Below, in pieces: positions 28,901-43,400 of a DNA stretch of 64,000 nt. This DNA comes from Acanthosepion pharaonis. Taxonomy: Eukaryota > Mollusca > Cephalopoda > Sepiida > Sepiidae. The first letter of the stretch is position 1. Each line of letters opens with the position of its first letter. The stretch spans positions 1,156,501 through 1,220,500 of the forward strand of contig CAHIKZ030001780.1 of assembly GCA_903632075.3 (NCBI GenBank). Direction: 5' to 3'. The notes beneath the pieces were generated by a model. That model made no database searches, was not told the origin of the DNA, and was given only the letters and a program-made list of their open reading frames with translations. A program made the translations under genes and the position numbers.

Positions 28901-31289
28901 CGTGTATTTATGCCTTTTAGACTCACTCTCATTTTTTTCACTCGGTGTGCATTTATTTATGCCGCTTTTAGACTCCTCTCATTTGCCGCTATTTTTTACT
29001 CACGCTCAGGTTATTTTTGCCATTTTTCGTGTATTTATGCCGCTTTTAGACTCAATTTCATTTGCCGCTATTTTTTACTCACGCTCAGTTATTGCTGCCA
29101 TTTCACTCGTGTATTTATGCTGCTTTTAGACTCACTCTCATTTGTCGCTATTTTTACTCACGCTCAGTTATTGCTGCCATTTCACTCGTATTTATGCTTT
29201 TTTAGACTCACGCTCATTTGCCGCTATTTTTTTTTTACTGCCATTTCACTCGTGTATTTATATTGCTTTTAGACTCACACTCATTTTGCCGCTATTTTTT
29301 ACTCACGCTCAGTTATTGCTTTATTTCACTTGTATTTATGCCGCTTTTAGACTCACTCTCATTTGTCGCTATTTTTTTACTCACGCTCAGTTATTGCCGC
29401 CATTTCACTCGTGTATTTATGCCGCTTTTTAGACTCACTCTCATTTGCCGCTATTTTTTACTCACGCTCAGTTATTGCTGCCATTTCACTCGTGTATTTA
29501 TGCTGCTTTTAGACTCACTCTCATTTGCCGCTATTTTTTTACTCACGCTCAGTTATTGCTGCCATTTCACTCGTGTATTTATGCTTTTGAACTCCACTCA
29601 TATTTGCCGCCATTTTTTTACTCACGCTCAGTTATTGCTGCCATTTCACTGTGTATTTATGCCGCTTTTTAGACTCACTCTCATTTGCCGCTATTTTTTA
29701 CTCACGCTCAGTTATTGCTGCCATTTCACTCGTGTATTTATTGCTTTAGACTCATTTGCTCATTTGTGCACTCCATCGTTGCATTTTTGAGATGCCTTTT
29801 AGACTCCACTCTCATTTGCCGCTATTTTTTTTACTCACGCTCAGTTATTGCTGCCATTTCCTCATGTATTATGCCGGCATTTCTGTTTTTACTCACTCAG
29901 TGTGCTGCCATTTATGCTGCTTTTAGACTCACGCTCATTTGCCGCTATTTTTTTTACTCACGCTCAGTTATTGCTGCCATTTCACTCGTGTATTTATGCC
30001 GCTTTTAACTCACTCTCATTTTGCTGCTTATTTTTTACTCACGCTCAGTTATTTGCCCATTTCACTCGTGTATTTATGCGTTGCTTAGACTCACTCTCAT
30101 TTGCGCTATTTTTTTACTCACACTCCGTTATTGCTGCCTATTTCTCGTGTATTTATGCCGCTTTTAGGACTCACTCTCATTTGCCGCTATTTTTACTCAC
30201 GCTCAGTTATTGCTGCCATTTCACTCGTGTGCTTTTAGACTTCTCATTTGCCGCTATTTTAGACTCACACGCTCATTTGCTGCCATTTCTCGTGTATTTT
30301 TTTTACTCACTCTCATTTTGCCGCTATTTTTTCACGCTCAGTTCATGTGTTTATTTATGCTGCTTTTAGACTCACTCTCTCATTTGCCATATTTTTTTAC
30401 TCACATCAGTTTTTTTCACTCGTGTATTTATCACGCTCACTCTCATTTGCCGCTATTTTACTCACCAGTTGTACTGCCATTTTCACTCGTATTTATGCCG
30501 CTTTTAAGACTCACTCTCATTTGCCGCTATTTTTTTTTTTCACGCTCAGTTATTGCTGCCATTTCAATTTTCGTGTATTTTTGCCGCTATTTTTTTAGTT
30601 ATTGCTGCCATTTCCTCCACTAGACTCACTCTCATTTGCCGCTACTTTTTTTTTTTACTCACGCTCAGTTATTGCTGCCATTTCCTCCGTGTATTTATGC
30701 CGCTTTTAGACACACGCTCATTTGCTGCGCTATTTTTTACTCACGCTCAGTTATTGCTGCCATTTCACTCGTGTATTTATGCCGCTTTTAGAACTCACTC
30801 TCATTTGCCGCATATTTTTTTACTCACGCTCAGTTATTGCTGCCATTTCACTCGTGTATTTATGCCGCTTTTAGACTCACTCTCATTTGCCGCTATTTTT
30901 TACTCACGCTCAGTTATTGCTGCCATTTCACCTGTGTATTTATGCCGCTTTTAGACTCACTCTCATTTGCCGCTATTTTTTTACTCACGCTCAGTTATTG
31001 CTGCCATTTCACTCGTGTATTTATGCTTTTTAGACTCACTCTCATTTGTCGCAATTTTTACTCACGCTCAGTTATTGCTGCTGCCATTTCACTCGTGTAT
31101 TTATGCCGCTTTTAGACTCACGCTCATTTTGCCGCTATTTTTTTACTCACGCTCAGTTATTGCTGCCATTTCACTCGTGTATTTATGCCGCTTTTAGACT
31201 CACTCTCATTTGCCGCTATTTTTTACTCACGCTCAGTTATTGCTGCCATTTCACTCGTGTATTTATGCCGCTTTTAGACTCTCTCATTT

Positions 31290-31400
31290 GCCATTTTTTT
31301 TTTCACTATTTTTTACCACGCTCAGTATTTTGCCGCCATTTTTTTTATTTTTTGCCGCTTTCACTCGCTCAACCGCACCCGGGCTCTCATTTTTTGCCGC
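31290..31400 (+). repeat. Aberrant satellite block with a unique GC-rich insert
   Basis: Unit order breaks down and the sequence AACCGCACCCGGG (31371-31383) appears, containing a CCCGGG site that I did not see elsewhere in the array. Flanks on both sides are ordinary satellite. It may be a filler insertion or a join point between sub-arrays. Confidence 0.5.
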
Positions 31401-34400
31401 TTTTTTTACTCACGCTCCAGTTATTGCCATTTCACCCACTTATTTATGCCGCTTTAGACTGCTCTCATTTGCCGCTTTTTTTACTCACGCTCAGTTATTG
31501 CTGCCATTTCACTCGTGTATTTATGCCTGTTTTAGACTCACTCTCATTTGCCGCTATTTTTTTTACTCACGCTCAGTTATTGCTGCCATTTCACTCTGTG
31601 TATTTATGCCGCTTTTAGACTCCTCTCATTTGCCGCTATTTTTTTCATTGCTGCCATTTTACTCGTGCTATTTTTTAGACTCACTCTCATTTGCCGCTCT
31701 TTTTTATTGCAGTTATTGCCATTTCACTCGTGTATTTATGCTGCTTTAGACTCACTCTCATTTGCCGCTATTTTTTACTCACGCTCAGTTATTGCTGCCA
31801 TTTCACTCGTGTATTTATGCCGCTTTTAGACTCACTCTCATTTGCCGCTATTTTTACTCACGCTCAGTTATTGCTGCCATTTTCACTCGTGTATTTATAC
31901 CTTTTTAGACTCACGCTCATTTGCCGCTATTTTTTACTCACGCTCAGTTATTGCTGCCATTTCACTCGTGTATTTATGCCGCTTTTAGACTCAATTTCAT
32001 TTTGCCGCTATTTTTTACTCACGCTCAGTTATTGCTGCCATTTCACTCGTGTATTTATGCCGCTTTTAGACTCCACTCTCATTTGCCGCTATTTTTTTTA
32101 CTCTCACGCTCAGTTATTGCCATTTCACTCGTGTATTTATGCTGCTTTTTTAGACTCACTCTCATTTGCCGCTATTTTTTACTCACGCTCAGTTATTGCC
32201 GCCATTTTCACTCATTTGCCGCTATTTTTTTTACTGCAGTTGTTGCTGCCATTACCGCACAGACTCACACGCTTAGACTCACGCTCATTTGCCAATTGTG
32301 CCATTTATTTATTTTTTTACTCACGCTATTTTTTTTACCACGCTCAGTTATTGCTGCCATTTCACCGTGTATTTATGCCGCTTTAGACTCACGCTCATTT
32401 GTCGCTATTTTTTACTCACGCTCAGTTATTGCTGCCATTTCACTCGTGTATTTATGCCGCTTTTAGACTCACTCTCATTTGCCGCTATTTTTTTACTCAC
32501 GCTCAGTTATTGCTGCCATTTCACTCGTGTATTTATGCCGCTTTTTCACTCTCAGACTCACGCTCAGTTATTCAAGTATTTCATTTGCCGACTCACGCTC
32601 ATTTATTTTTTACTCACGCTCAGTTATTGCTGCCATTTCACTCGTGTATTTATGCCGCTTTTAGACTCACTCTCATTTGCCGCTATTTTTTTTACTCACG
32701 CTCAGTTATTGCTGCCATTTCACCCGTGTATTTATGCCGCTATTTTAGACTCACGCTCATTTGCTGCCATTTTTTTTTACCACGCTCCAGTTATTGCTGC
32801 TATTTTTTTTCACTCGTGTATTTATGCCGCTTTTAGACTCACTCATTTGCCGCTATTTTTTACTCACGCTCAGTTATTGCTGCCATTTCACTCGTGTGTA
32901 TTTATGCCGCATTTTTTTAGACTCACGCTCATTTGCCGCTATTTTTTTACTCACGCTCAGTTATTGCTGCCATTTCACGTGTATTTATGCTGCTTTTTAG
33001 ACTATTTTTTTTACTCACGCTCAGTTATTTGCCGTGTATTTTTTTACTCACTCTCACGCTCAGTTATTGCTGCCATTTCACTCGTGTATTTATGCTGCTT
33101 TAGACTCACTCTCATTTGCCGCTATTTTTTTTACTCACGCTCAGTTATTGCTGCCATTTCACTCGTGTATTTATGCCGCTTTTAGACACTCTCATTTGCC
33201 GCTATTTTTACCACGCTCAGTTATTGCTGCCATTTCACTCGTGTATTTATGCCGCTTTAGACTCACGCTCATTTGCCGCTATTTTTTTACTCAGTTATTG
33301 CTGCTGTGTATTTATACGCTTTTTAGACTCACTCTCATTTTATTTTTTTCACGCTCAGTTTTTGCCATTTCTTTGCGTGTATTTATGCCGCTATTTTTTT
33401 TACGACTCACGCTCATTTGCCTTTTAGCATTTGCCGCTTTTTTACTCACGCTCAGTTATTGCTGCCATTTCACTGTGTATTTATGCCGCTTTTAGACTCA
33501 CGCTCATTTGCCGCTATTTTTTTACTCACGCTCAGTTATTGCTGCCATTTCACTCGTGTATTTATGCCGCTTTCTTTAGACTCACTCTCATTTGCCGCTA
33601 TTTTTTACTCACGCTCAGTTATTTGCCATTTCACTCGTGTATTTATGCTGCTTTTAGACTCACTCTCATTTGCTATTTTTTTTACTCACGCTCAGTTATT
33701 GCTGCCATTTCACTCGTGTATTTATGCTGCTTTTTTAGACTCACTCTCATTTGCCGCTATTTTTTTACTCACGCTCAGTTATTGCTGCCATTTCACTCGT
33801 GTATTTATGACTCACTCTCATTGCCGCTCATTTTATTTTTTACTCACGCTCAGTTATTGCTGCCATTTCACTCGTGTATTTATGCCGCTTTTAGACTCAC
33901 GCTCATTTGCCGCTATTTTTTACTCACGCTCAGTTATTGCTGCCATTTCACTCGTGTATTTATGCCGCTTTTTAGACTCACTCTCATTTGCCGCTATTTT
34001 TTTACTCACGCTCAGTTATTGCTGCCATTTCACTCGTGTATTTATGCCGCTTTTAGACTCACTCTCATTTGCCGCTATTTTTTTACTCACGCTCAGTTAT
34101 TGCTGCCATTTCACTCGTATTATTTATGCCGCTTTTAGACTCACTTCATTTGCCGCTATTTTTTACTCACGCTCAGTTATTGCTGCCATTTCACTCGTGT
34201 ATTTATGCCGCTTTTTTAGACTCACGCTCATTTGCCGCTATTTTTTTACTCACGCTCAGTTATTGCTGCCATTTCACTCGTGTATTTATGCCGCTTTTTA
34301 GACTCACTCTCATTTGCCGCTATTTTTTTACTCACGCTCAGTTATTGCTGCCATTTCCTCGTGTATTTATGCCGCTTTTAGACTCACTCTCATTTGCCGC

Positions 34401-37400
34401 TATTTTTTACTCACGCTCAGTTATTGCTGCCATTTCACTCGTGTATTTATGCCGCTTTTAGACTCTCATTTGCCGCTATTTTTTACTCACGCTCAGTTAT
34501 TGCTGCCATTTCACTCGTGTATTTATGCCGCTTTTAGACTCTCTCATTTGCCGCTATTTTTTTACTCACGCTCAGTTATTGCTGCCATTTCACTCGTGTA
34601 TTTATGCCGCTTTTAGACTCACTCTCTCATTTGCCGCTATTTTTTTTTTACTCACGCTCAGTTATTGCTGCCATTTCACTCGTGTATTTATGCCGCTTTT
34701 TTTCATTTGCCGACTCACGCTCATTTGCCGCTATTTTTTTACTCACGCATTTTTTTTCAGTTATTTTTGCCATTTCACTCGTGTATTTATTGCTCGTGTA
34801 TTTTTTTAGACTCACTCTCATTTGCCGCTATTTTTTTTACTCACGCTCAGTTATTGCTGCCATTTCACTCGTGTATTTATGCCGCTTTTAGACTCACTCT
34901 CATTTGCCGCTATTTTTTACTCACGCTCAGTTATTGCTGCCATTTCACTCGTGTATTTATGCCGCTTTAGACTCACTCTCATTTGCCGCTATTTTTTTAC
35001 TCACGCTCAGTTATTGCTGCCATTTCACTCGTGTATTTATGCCGCTTTTAGACTCACTCTCATTTGCCGCTATTTTTTTTTACTCACGCTCAGTTATTGC
35101 TGCCATTTCACTCGTGTATTTATGCCGCTTTTTAGACTCACTCTCATTTGCCGCTATTTTTTTTTTATTGCTGCCACGCTCAGTTATTTTGCCGCTTTTA
35201 GATTCATTTGCCGCTATTTTTTTACTCACGTGTTATTTATGCTCGCGCTTTTAGACTCACTCATCATTTGCTATTTTTACTCACGCTCAGTTATTGCTGC
35301 CATTTCACTCGTGTATTTATGCCGCTTTTAGACTCACTCTCATTTGCCGCTATTTTTTTACTCACGCTCAGTTATTGCTGCCATTTCACTCGTGTATTTA
35401 TGCCGCTTTTAGACTCACTCTCATTTGCCGCTATTTTTTACTCACGCTCAGTTATTGCTGCCATTTCACTCGTGTATTTATGCCGCTTTTAGACTCACTC
35501 TCATTTGCCGCTATTTTTTACTCACTCAGTTATTGCTGCCATTTCACTCGTGTATTTATGCCGCTTTTAGACTCGCTCATTTGCCGCTATTTTTTTTTAC
35601 TCACGCTCAGTTATTGCTGCCATTTCACCTCGTGTATTTATGCCGCTTTTAGACTCACTCTCATTTGCCGCTATTTTTTACTCACGCTCAGTTATTTTTT
35701 CGTGTATTTATCCGCTTTTAGACTCCATTTGCCGCTATTTTTTTTACTCATTTGCTGCCATTTCACTTTTTTCAGTTCTATTTTTTTACTCACGCTCGTT
35801 ATTGCTGCCATTTCACTCGTGTATTTATGCCGCTTTTAGATTGCTGCCATTCATGCCGCTTTTAGACTCTCATTTGCCGCTATTTTTTTTACTCACGCTC
35901 AGTTATTGCTGCCATTTCACTCGTGTATTTATGCCGCTTTTAGAGACTCACTCTCATTTGCCGCTATTTTTTTACTCACGCTCAGTTATTGCTGCCATTT
36001 CACTCGTGTATTTATGCCGCTTTTAGACTCACTCTCATTTGCCGCTATTTTTTACTCACGCTCAGTTATTGCTGCCATTTCACTCGTGTATTTATGCCGC
36101 TTTTTTAGACTCACGCTTTTTTTTTTTTTCACGCTCAGTTATTGCTGCCATTTCACTCGTGTATTTATGCCGCTTTTAGACTCACTCTCATTTGCCGCTA
36201 TTTTTTACTCACGCTGTTATTGCTGCCATTTCACTCGTGTATTTATGCCGCTTTTAGACTCACTCTCATTTGCCGCTATTTTTTACTCACGCTCAGTTAT
36301 TGCTGCCATTTCACTCGTGTATTTATTTATGACTCACTCATTTGCCGCTATTTTTTACTCACGCTCAGTTTTGCTGCCATTTCACTCGTGTATTTATGCC
36401 GCTTTTAGACTCACGCTCATTTGCCGCTATTTTTATCACGCTCAGTTATTGCTGCCATTTCACTGTGTATTTATGCCGCTTTTAGACTCACTCTCATTTG
36501 CCGCTATTTTTTTACTCACGCTCAGTTATTGCTGCCATTTCACTCGTGTATTTATGCCGCTTTTAGACTCACTCTCATTTGCCGCTATTTTTTTACTCAC
36601 GCTCAGTTATTTGCTCGTGTATTTATGCCGCTTTTTTTTTTTACTATTTTTTTACTCACGCTCAGTTATTGCTGCCATTTCACTCGTGTATTTTCGTGTA
36701 TTGCCGCTTTTTAGACTCACGCTCATTTGCCGCTATTTTTTTTACTCACGCTCAGTTATTGCTGCCATTTCACTCGTGTATTTATGCCGCTTTTAGACTC
36801 ACTCTCATTTGCCGCTATTTTTTTTACTCACGCTCAGTTATTGCTGCCATTTCACTCGTGTATTTATGCCGCTTTTAGACTCACTCTCATTTGCCGCTAT
36901 TTTTTACTCACGCTCAGTTATTGCTGCCATTTCACTCGTGTATTTATGCCGCTTTTTAGACTCACTCTCATTTGCCGCTATTTTTTACTCACGCTCAGTT
37001 ATTGCTGCCATTTCACTCGTGTATTTATGCCGCTTTTAGACTCACTCTCATTTGCCGCTATTTTTTTACTCACGCTCAGTTATTGCTGCCATTTCACTCG
37101 TGTATTTATGCCGCTTTTAGACTCACGCTCATTTGCCGCTATTTTTTTACTCACGCTCAGTTATTGCTGCCATTTCACTCGTGTATTTATGCCGCTTTTT
37201 AGACTCACGCTCATTTGCCGCTATTTTTTTTACTCACGCTCAGTTATTGCTGCCATTTCACTCGTGTATTTATGCCGCTTTTAGACTCACTCTCATTTGC
37301 TGCTTTTTTTACTCACGCTCAGTTATTGCTGCCATTTCACTCGTGTATTTATGCCGCTTTTAGACTCACTCTCATTTGCCGCTATTTTTTTTCACGCTCA

Positions 37401-40400
37401 GTTATTGCTGCCATTTCACTCGTGTATTTATGCCGCTTTTAGACTCACGCTCATTTGCCGCTATTTTTTTACTCACGCTCAGTTATTGCTGCCATTTCAC
37501 CGTGTATTTATGCCGCTTTTTTAGACTCACTCTCATTTGCCGCTATTTTTTACTCACGCTCAGTTATTGCTGCCATTTTCACATTTCGTGTATTTATGCC
37601 GCTTTTAGACATTTCACTCACGCTCATTTGCACGCTCAGTTATTTTGCCATTTCACTCGTGTATTTATGCCGCTTTTTAGACTCACTCATTCATTTGCCG
37701 CTATTTTTTTACTCACGCTCAGTTATTGCTGCCATTTTCACTCGTGTATTTATGCTTTTTAGACTCACTCTCATTTGCCGCTATTTTTTACTCACGCTCA
37801 GTTATTGCTGCCATTTCACTCGTGTATTTATGCCGCTTTTAGACTCACTCTCATTTGCCGCTATTTTTTACTCACGCTCAGTTATTGCTGCCATTTCACT
37901 CGTGTATTTATGCCGCTTTTTAGACTCACGCTCATTTGCCGCTATTTTTTTTACTCACGCTCAGTTATTGCTGCCATTTCACTCGTGTATTTATGCCGCT
38001 TTTAGACTCACTCTCATTTGCCGCTATTTTTTACTCACGCTCAGTTATTGCTGCCATTTCACTCGTGTATTTATGCCGCTTTTAGACTCACTCTCATTTG
38101 CCGCTATTTTTTACTCACGCTCAGTTATTGCTGCCATTTCACTCGTGTATTTATGCCGCTTTTAGACTCACTCTCATTTGCCGCTATTTTTTTACTCACG
38201 CTCAGTTATTGCTGCCATTTCACTCGTGTATTTATGCCGCTTTTAGACTCACTCTCATTTGCCGCTATTTTTTTACTCACGCTCAGTTATTGCTGCCATT
38301 TCACTCGTGTATTTATGCCGCTTTTAGACTCACTCTCATTTGCCGCTATTTTTTACTCACGCTCAGTTATTGCTGCCATTTCACTCGTGTATTTATGCCG
38401 CTTTTTAGACTCACTCTCATTTGCCGCTATTTTTTTTACTCACGCTCAGTTATTGCTGCCATTTCACTCGTGTATTTATGCCGCTTTTAGACTCACTCTC
38501 ATTTGCCGCTATTTTTTTACTCACGCTCGCATTTTCATTTTTTACGCTTTTAGACTCCTCTCTCATTTTCATTTTTTACTCACGCTCAGTTATTGCTGCC
38601 ATTTCACTCGTGTATTTATGCCGCTTTTAGACTCACTCTCATTTGCCGCTATTTTTTTACTCACGCTCAGTTATTGCTGCCATTTTCACTCGTGTATTTA
38701 TGCCGCTTTTAGACTCACTCTCATTTGCCGCTATTTTTTTTTACTCACGCTCAGTTATTGCTGCCATTTCACTCGTGTATTTATGCCGCTTTAGACTCAT
38801 CTCATTTGCCGCTATTTTTTTACTCAGACTGCCATTTTCACTCGTGTATTTATGCCGCTTTTAGACTCACGCTCATTTGCCGCTTTTTTTACTCACGCTC
38901 AGTTATTGCTGCCATTTCACTCGTGTATTTATGCCGCTTTTTAGACTCACTATTTTTTACCTTCACGCTCAGTTTTGCCGCTATTTTTTACTCACGCTCA
39001 GTTATTGCTGCCATTTCAGTTCGTGTATTTATGCCGCTTTTAGACTCACTCTCATTTGCCGCTATTTTTTTACTCACGCTCAGTTATTGCTGCCATTTCA
39101 CTCGTGTATTTATGCCGCTTTTAGACTCACTCTCATTTGCCGCTATTTTTTTTACTCACGCTCAGTTATTGCTGCCCATTTCCTCGTGTATTTATGCTGC
39201 TTTAGACTCACGCTCATTTGCCGCTATTTTTTTACTCACACGCTCAGTTATTGCTGCCATTTTCACTCGTGTATTTATGCGCTTTTAGACTCACTCATTT
39301 TGCCATTTTTTACTCACGCTCAGTTATTTGCCATTTCACTCGTGTATTTATGCCGCTTTTTAGACTCACCGCTATTTTTACTCACGCTCTCATTTGCCGC
39401 TATTTTTTCACTCGTGCCATTTATGTATTTACGCTGCTTTAGACTCACTCATTTGCCGCTATTTTTTATTTCAGTTATTGCTGCCATTTCGTGTATTTAT
39501 GCCGCTTTTAGACTCACGCTCATTTGCCGCTATTTTTTACTCACGCTCAGTTATTGCTGCTATTTCACTCGTGTATTTATGCCGCTTTTAGACTCACGCT
39601 CATTTGCCGCTATTTTTTACTCACGCTCAGTTATTGCTGCCATTTCACTCGTGTATTTATGCCGCTTTTAGACTCACTCTCATTTGCCGCTATTTTTTTA
39701 CTCACGCTCAGTTATTGCTGCCATTTCCTCGTGTATTTATGCCGCTTTTAGACTCACTCTCATTTGCCGCTATTTTTTTTACTCTCAGTTATTGCTGCCA
39801 TTTCACCTGTGTATTTATGCCTTTAGACTCACTCATTTGCTCGCCATTTTTTTACTCACGCTCAGTTATTGCTGCCATTTCACTCTCGTGTATTTATGCC
39901 GCTTTTAGACTCACGCTCATTTGCCGCTATTTTTTACTCACGCTCAGTTATTTGCCATTTCACTCGTGTATTTATGCCGCTTTTAGACTCACGCTCATTT
40001 GCCGCTATTTTTTTACTCACGCTCAGTTATTGCTGCCATTTCACTCGTGTATTTATGCCGCTTTTAGACTCACTCTCATTTGCCGCTATTTTTTTACTCA
40101 CGCTCAGTTATTGCTGCCATTTCCTCGTGTATTTATGCCGCTTTAGACTCACCGCATTTTAGCTATTTTTTTACTCACTCTCATTTCACTCGTGTATTTT
40201 GCCGCTATTTTTTACTCACGCTCAGTTATTGCTGCCATTTCACTCGTGTATTTATGCCGCTTTTAGACTCACGCTCATTTGCCGCTATTTTTTTACTCAC
40301 GCTCAGTTATTGCTGCCATTTCACTCGTGTATTTATGCCGCTTTTAGACTCTCTCATTTGCCGCTATTTTTTTTACTCACGCTCAGTTATTGCTGCCATT

Positions 40401-43400
40401 TCACTCGTGTATTTATGCCGCTTTTAGACTCACGCTCATTTGCCGCTATTTTTTTACTCACGCTCAGTTATTGCTGCCATTTCACTCGTGTATTTATGCC
40501 TGTTTTAGACTCACTCTCATTTGCCGCTATTTTTTACTCACGCTCAGTTATTGCTGCCATTTCACTCGTGTATTTATGCCGCTTTTAGACTCACTCTCAT
40601 TTGCCGCTATTTTTTTACTCACGCTCAGTTATTGCTGCCATTTCATCGTGTATTTATGCTTTTTTAGACTCACTCTCATTTGCCGCTATTTTTACTCACG
40701 CTCAGTTATTGCTGCCATTTCACTCGTATTTATGCCGCTTTTAGACTCACTCTCATTTGCCGCTATTTTTTACTCACGCTCAGTTATTGCTGCCATTTCA
40801 CTCGTGTATTTATGCCGCTTTTAGACTCACGCTCATTTGCCGCTATTTTTTTTACTCACATCAGTTATTGCTGCCATTTCACTCGTGTATTTATGCCGCT
40901 TTAGACTCACTCTCATTTGCCGCTATTTTTTTTACTTCACGCTCAGTTATTGCTGCCATTTCACTCGTGTATTTATGCCGCTTTTTAGACTCAATCTCAT
41001 TTGCCGCTATTTTTTACTCACGCTCAGTTATTGCTGCCATTTCACTCGTGTATTTATGCCGCTTTTAGACTCGCATTTCATTTTTTACTCACGCTCAGTT
41101 ATTGCTGCCATTTCACTCGTGTATTTATTTTTTCACTCTCATTTGCCGCTATTTTTTACTCACGCTCAGTTATTGCTGCCATTTCACTCGTGTATTTATT
41201 TTTAGACACTCTCATTTGCCGCTATTTTTTTACCACGCCAGTTATTGCTGCCATTTCGTGTATTTATGCCGCTTTAGACTCACTCTCATTTGCCGCTATT
41301 TTTTTACTCACGCTCAGTTATTGCTGCCATTTCACTCGTGTATTTATGCCGCTTTTAGACTCACTCTCATTTGCCGCTATTTTTTTACTCACGCTCAGTT
41401 ATTGCTGCCATTTCACTCGTGTATTTATGCCGCTTTTAGACTCACGCTCATTTGCCGCTATTTTTTACTCACGCTCAGTTATTGCTGCCATTTCACTCGT
41501 GTATTTATGCCGCTTTTAGACTCACCTCATTTGCCGCTATTTTTTTTTACTCACGCTCAGTTATTGCTGCCATTTCACTCGTGTATTTATGCCGCTTTTA
41601 GACTCACTCTCATTTGCCGCTATTTTTTACTCACGCTCAGTTATTGCTGCCATTTCACTCGTGTATTTATGCCGCTTTTTAGACTCCACGCTCATTTGCC
41701 GCTATTTTTTACTCACGCTCAGTTATTGCTGCCATTTCACTCGTGTATTTATGCCGCTTTTAGACTCACTCCGCCCAGTTACTGCCATTTCACTCATTTT
41801 GCCGCTATTTTTTACTCATTTTTTTACTCACGCTGATTATTGCTGCCATTTCACTCGTGTATTTATGCCGCTTTTTTATTTGCCGCTATTTTTTTTAGAC
41901 TCACTGCCTCATTTTGCCGCCTCACCTCATTTTTTACTCACGCTCAGTTATTGCTGCCATTTCACTCGTGTATTTATGCCGCTTTAGACTCACTCTCATT
42001 TGCCGCTATTTTTTTACTCACGCTCAGTTATTGCTGCCATTTCACTCGTGTATTTATGCCGCTTTTAGACTCACGCTCATTTACCGCCATTTTTTTTACT
42101 CACGCTCAGTTATTGCTGCCATTTCACTCGTGTATTTATGCCGCTTTTAGACTCACGCTCATTTGCGCTATTTTTTCATTATTGCCATTTTTACTCGTGT
42201 ATTTTCGTGTATTTTTTAGACTCACTCTCATTTGCCGCTATTTTTTTACTCACGCTCAGTTATTGCTGCCATTTCCGTGTATTTATTTATGCCGCTTTTA
42301 GACTCACTCTCATTTGCCGCTATTTTTTACTCACGCTCAGTTATTGCTGCCATTTCACTCGTGTATTTATGCTGCTTTTAGACTCACTCATTTGCCGCTA
42401 TTTTTTTCACGCTCAGTTATTGCTGCCATTTCACTCGTATTTATGCCGCTTTTGACTCACTCTCATTTGCCGCTATTTTTTTTACTTCAGTTAGCCATTT
42501 CACTCGTGTATTTATGCCGCTTTAGACTCACTCATTTGCCGCTATTTTTTTACTCACGCTCAGTTATTGCTGCCATTTCACTCGTGTATTTATGCCGCTT
42601 TTAGACTCACTCTCATTTGCCGCATTTGCCGCTATTTTTTACTCACGCTCAGTTATTGCTGCCATTTCACTCGTGTATTTATGCCGCTTTTAGACTCACT
42701 CTCATTTGCCGCTTTTTTTTACTCACGCTCAGTTATTGCTGCCATTTCACTCGTGTATTTATGCCGCTTTTTAGACTCACTCATTTGCCGCTATTTTTTT
42801 ACTCACGCTCAGTTATTGCTGCCATTTCACTCGTGTATTTATGCCGCTTTTAGACTCACTCTCATTTGCCGCTATTTTTTTTACTCACGCTCAGTTATTG
42901 CTGCCATTTCACTCGTGTATTTATGCCGCTTTTTAGACTCACTCTCATTTGCCGCTATTTTTTTTTTACTCACGCTCAGTTATTGCTGCCATTTCACTCG
43001 TGTATTTATGCCGCTTTTTAGACTGCTCATTTGCCGCTATTTTTTTCACGCTCGCTGCCATTTCACTCGTGTATTTTTATGCCGCTTTTAGACTCACTCT
43101 CATTTTATGCTCACGCTCAGTTATTGCTGCCATTTCACTCGTGTTTATGCCGCTTTTAGACTCACTCTCATTTGCCGCTATTTTTTTTTTTATTTCACAT
43201 TTTCAGTTATTTACGCCGCTTTGCTGCCATTTCACTCGTTATTGTATTTATGCCGCTTTTAGACTCACGCTCATTTGCCGCTATTTTTTTACTCACGCTC
43301 AGTTATTGCTGCCATTTCACTCGTGTATTTATGCCGCTTTTTAGACTCACGCTCATTTGCCGCTATTTTTTTACTCACGCTCAGTTATTGCTGCCATTTC

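Larger units (their letters stand above)
1..33400 (+). repeat. Heterogeneous left zone of the satellite array
   Basis: Most units here depart from the 80-bp form by short deletions rather than by base changes. The same losses recur in many places: CATTTCCTCG for CATTTCACTCG, GACTCCTCTC for GACTCACTCTC, ATTGCC for ATTGCTGCC, CGCTCGTTATT for CGCTCAGTTATT, ACTCGTATTT for ACTCGTGTATTT, TATGCGC for TATGCCGC. Runs of T vary from about 4 to 15. Some stretches lose unit structure altogether (9240-9480, 13080-13200, 16300-16600, 22200-22450, 23090-23250, 30200-30480). The right boundary of the zone is gradual and approximate. Confidence 0.7.
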
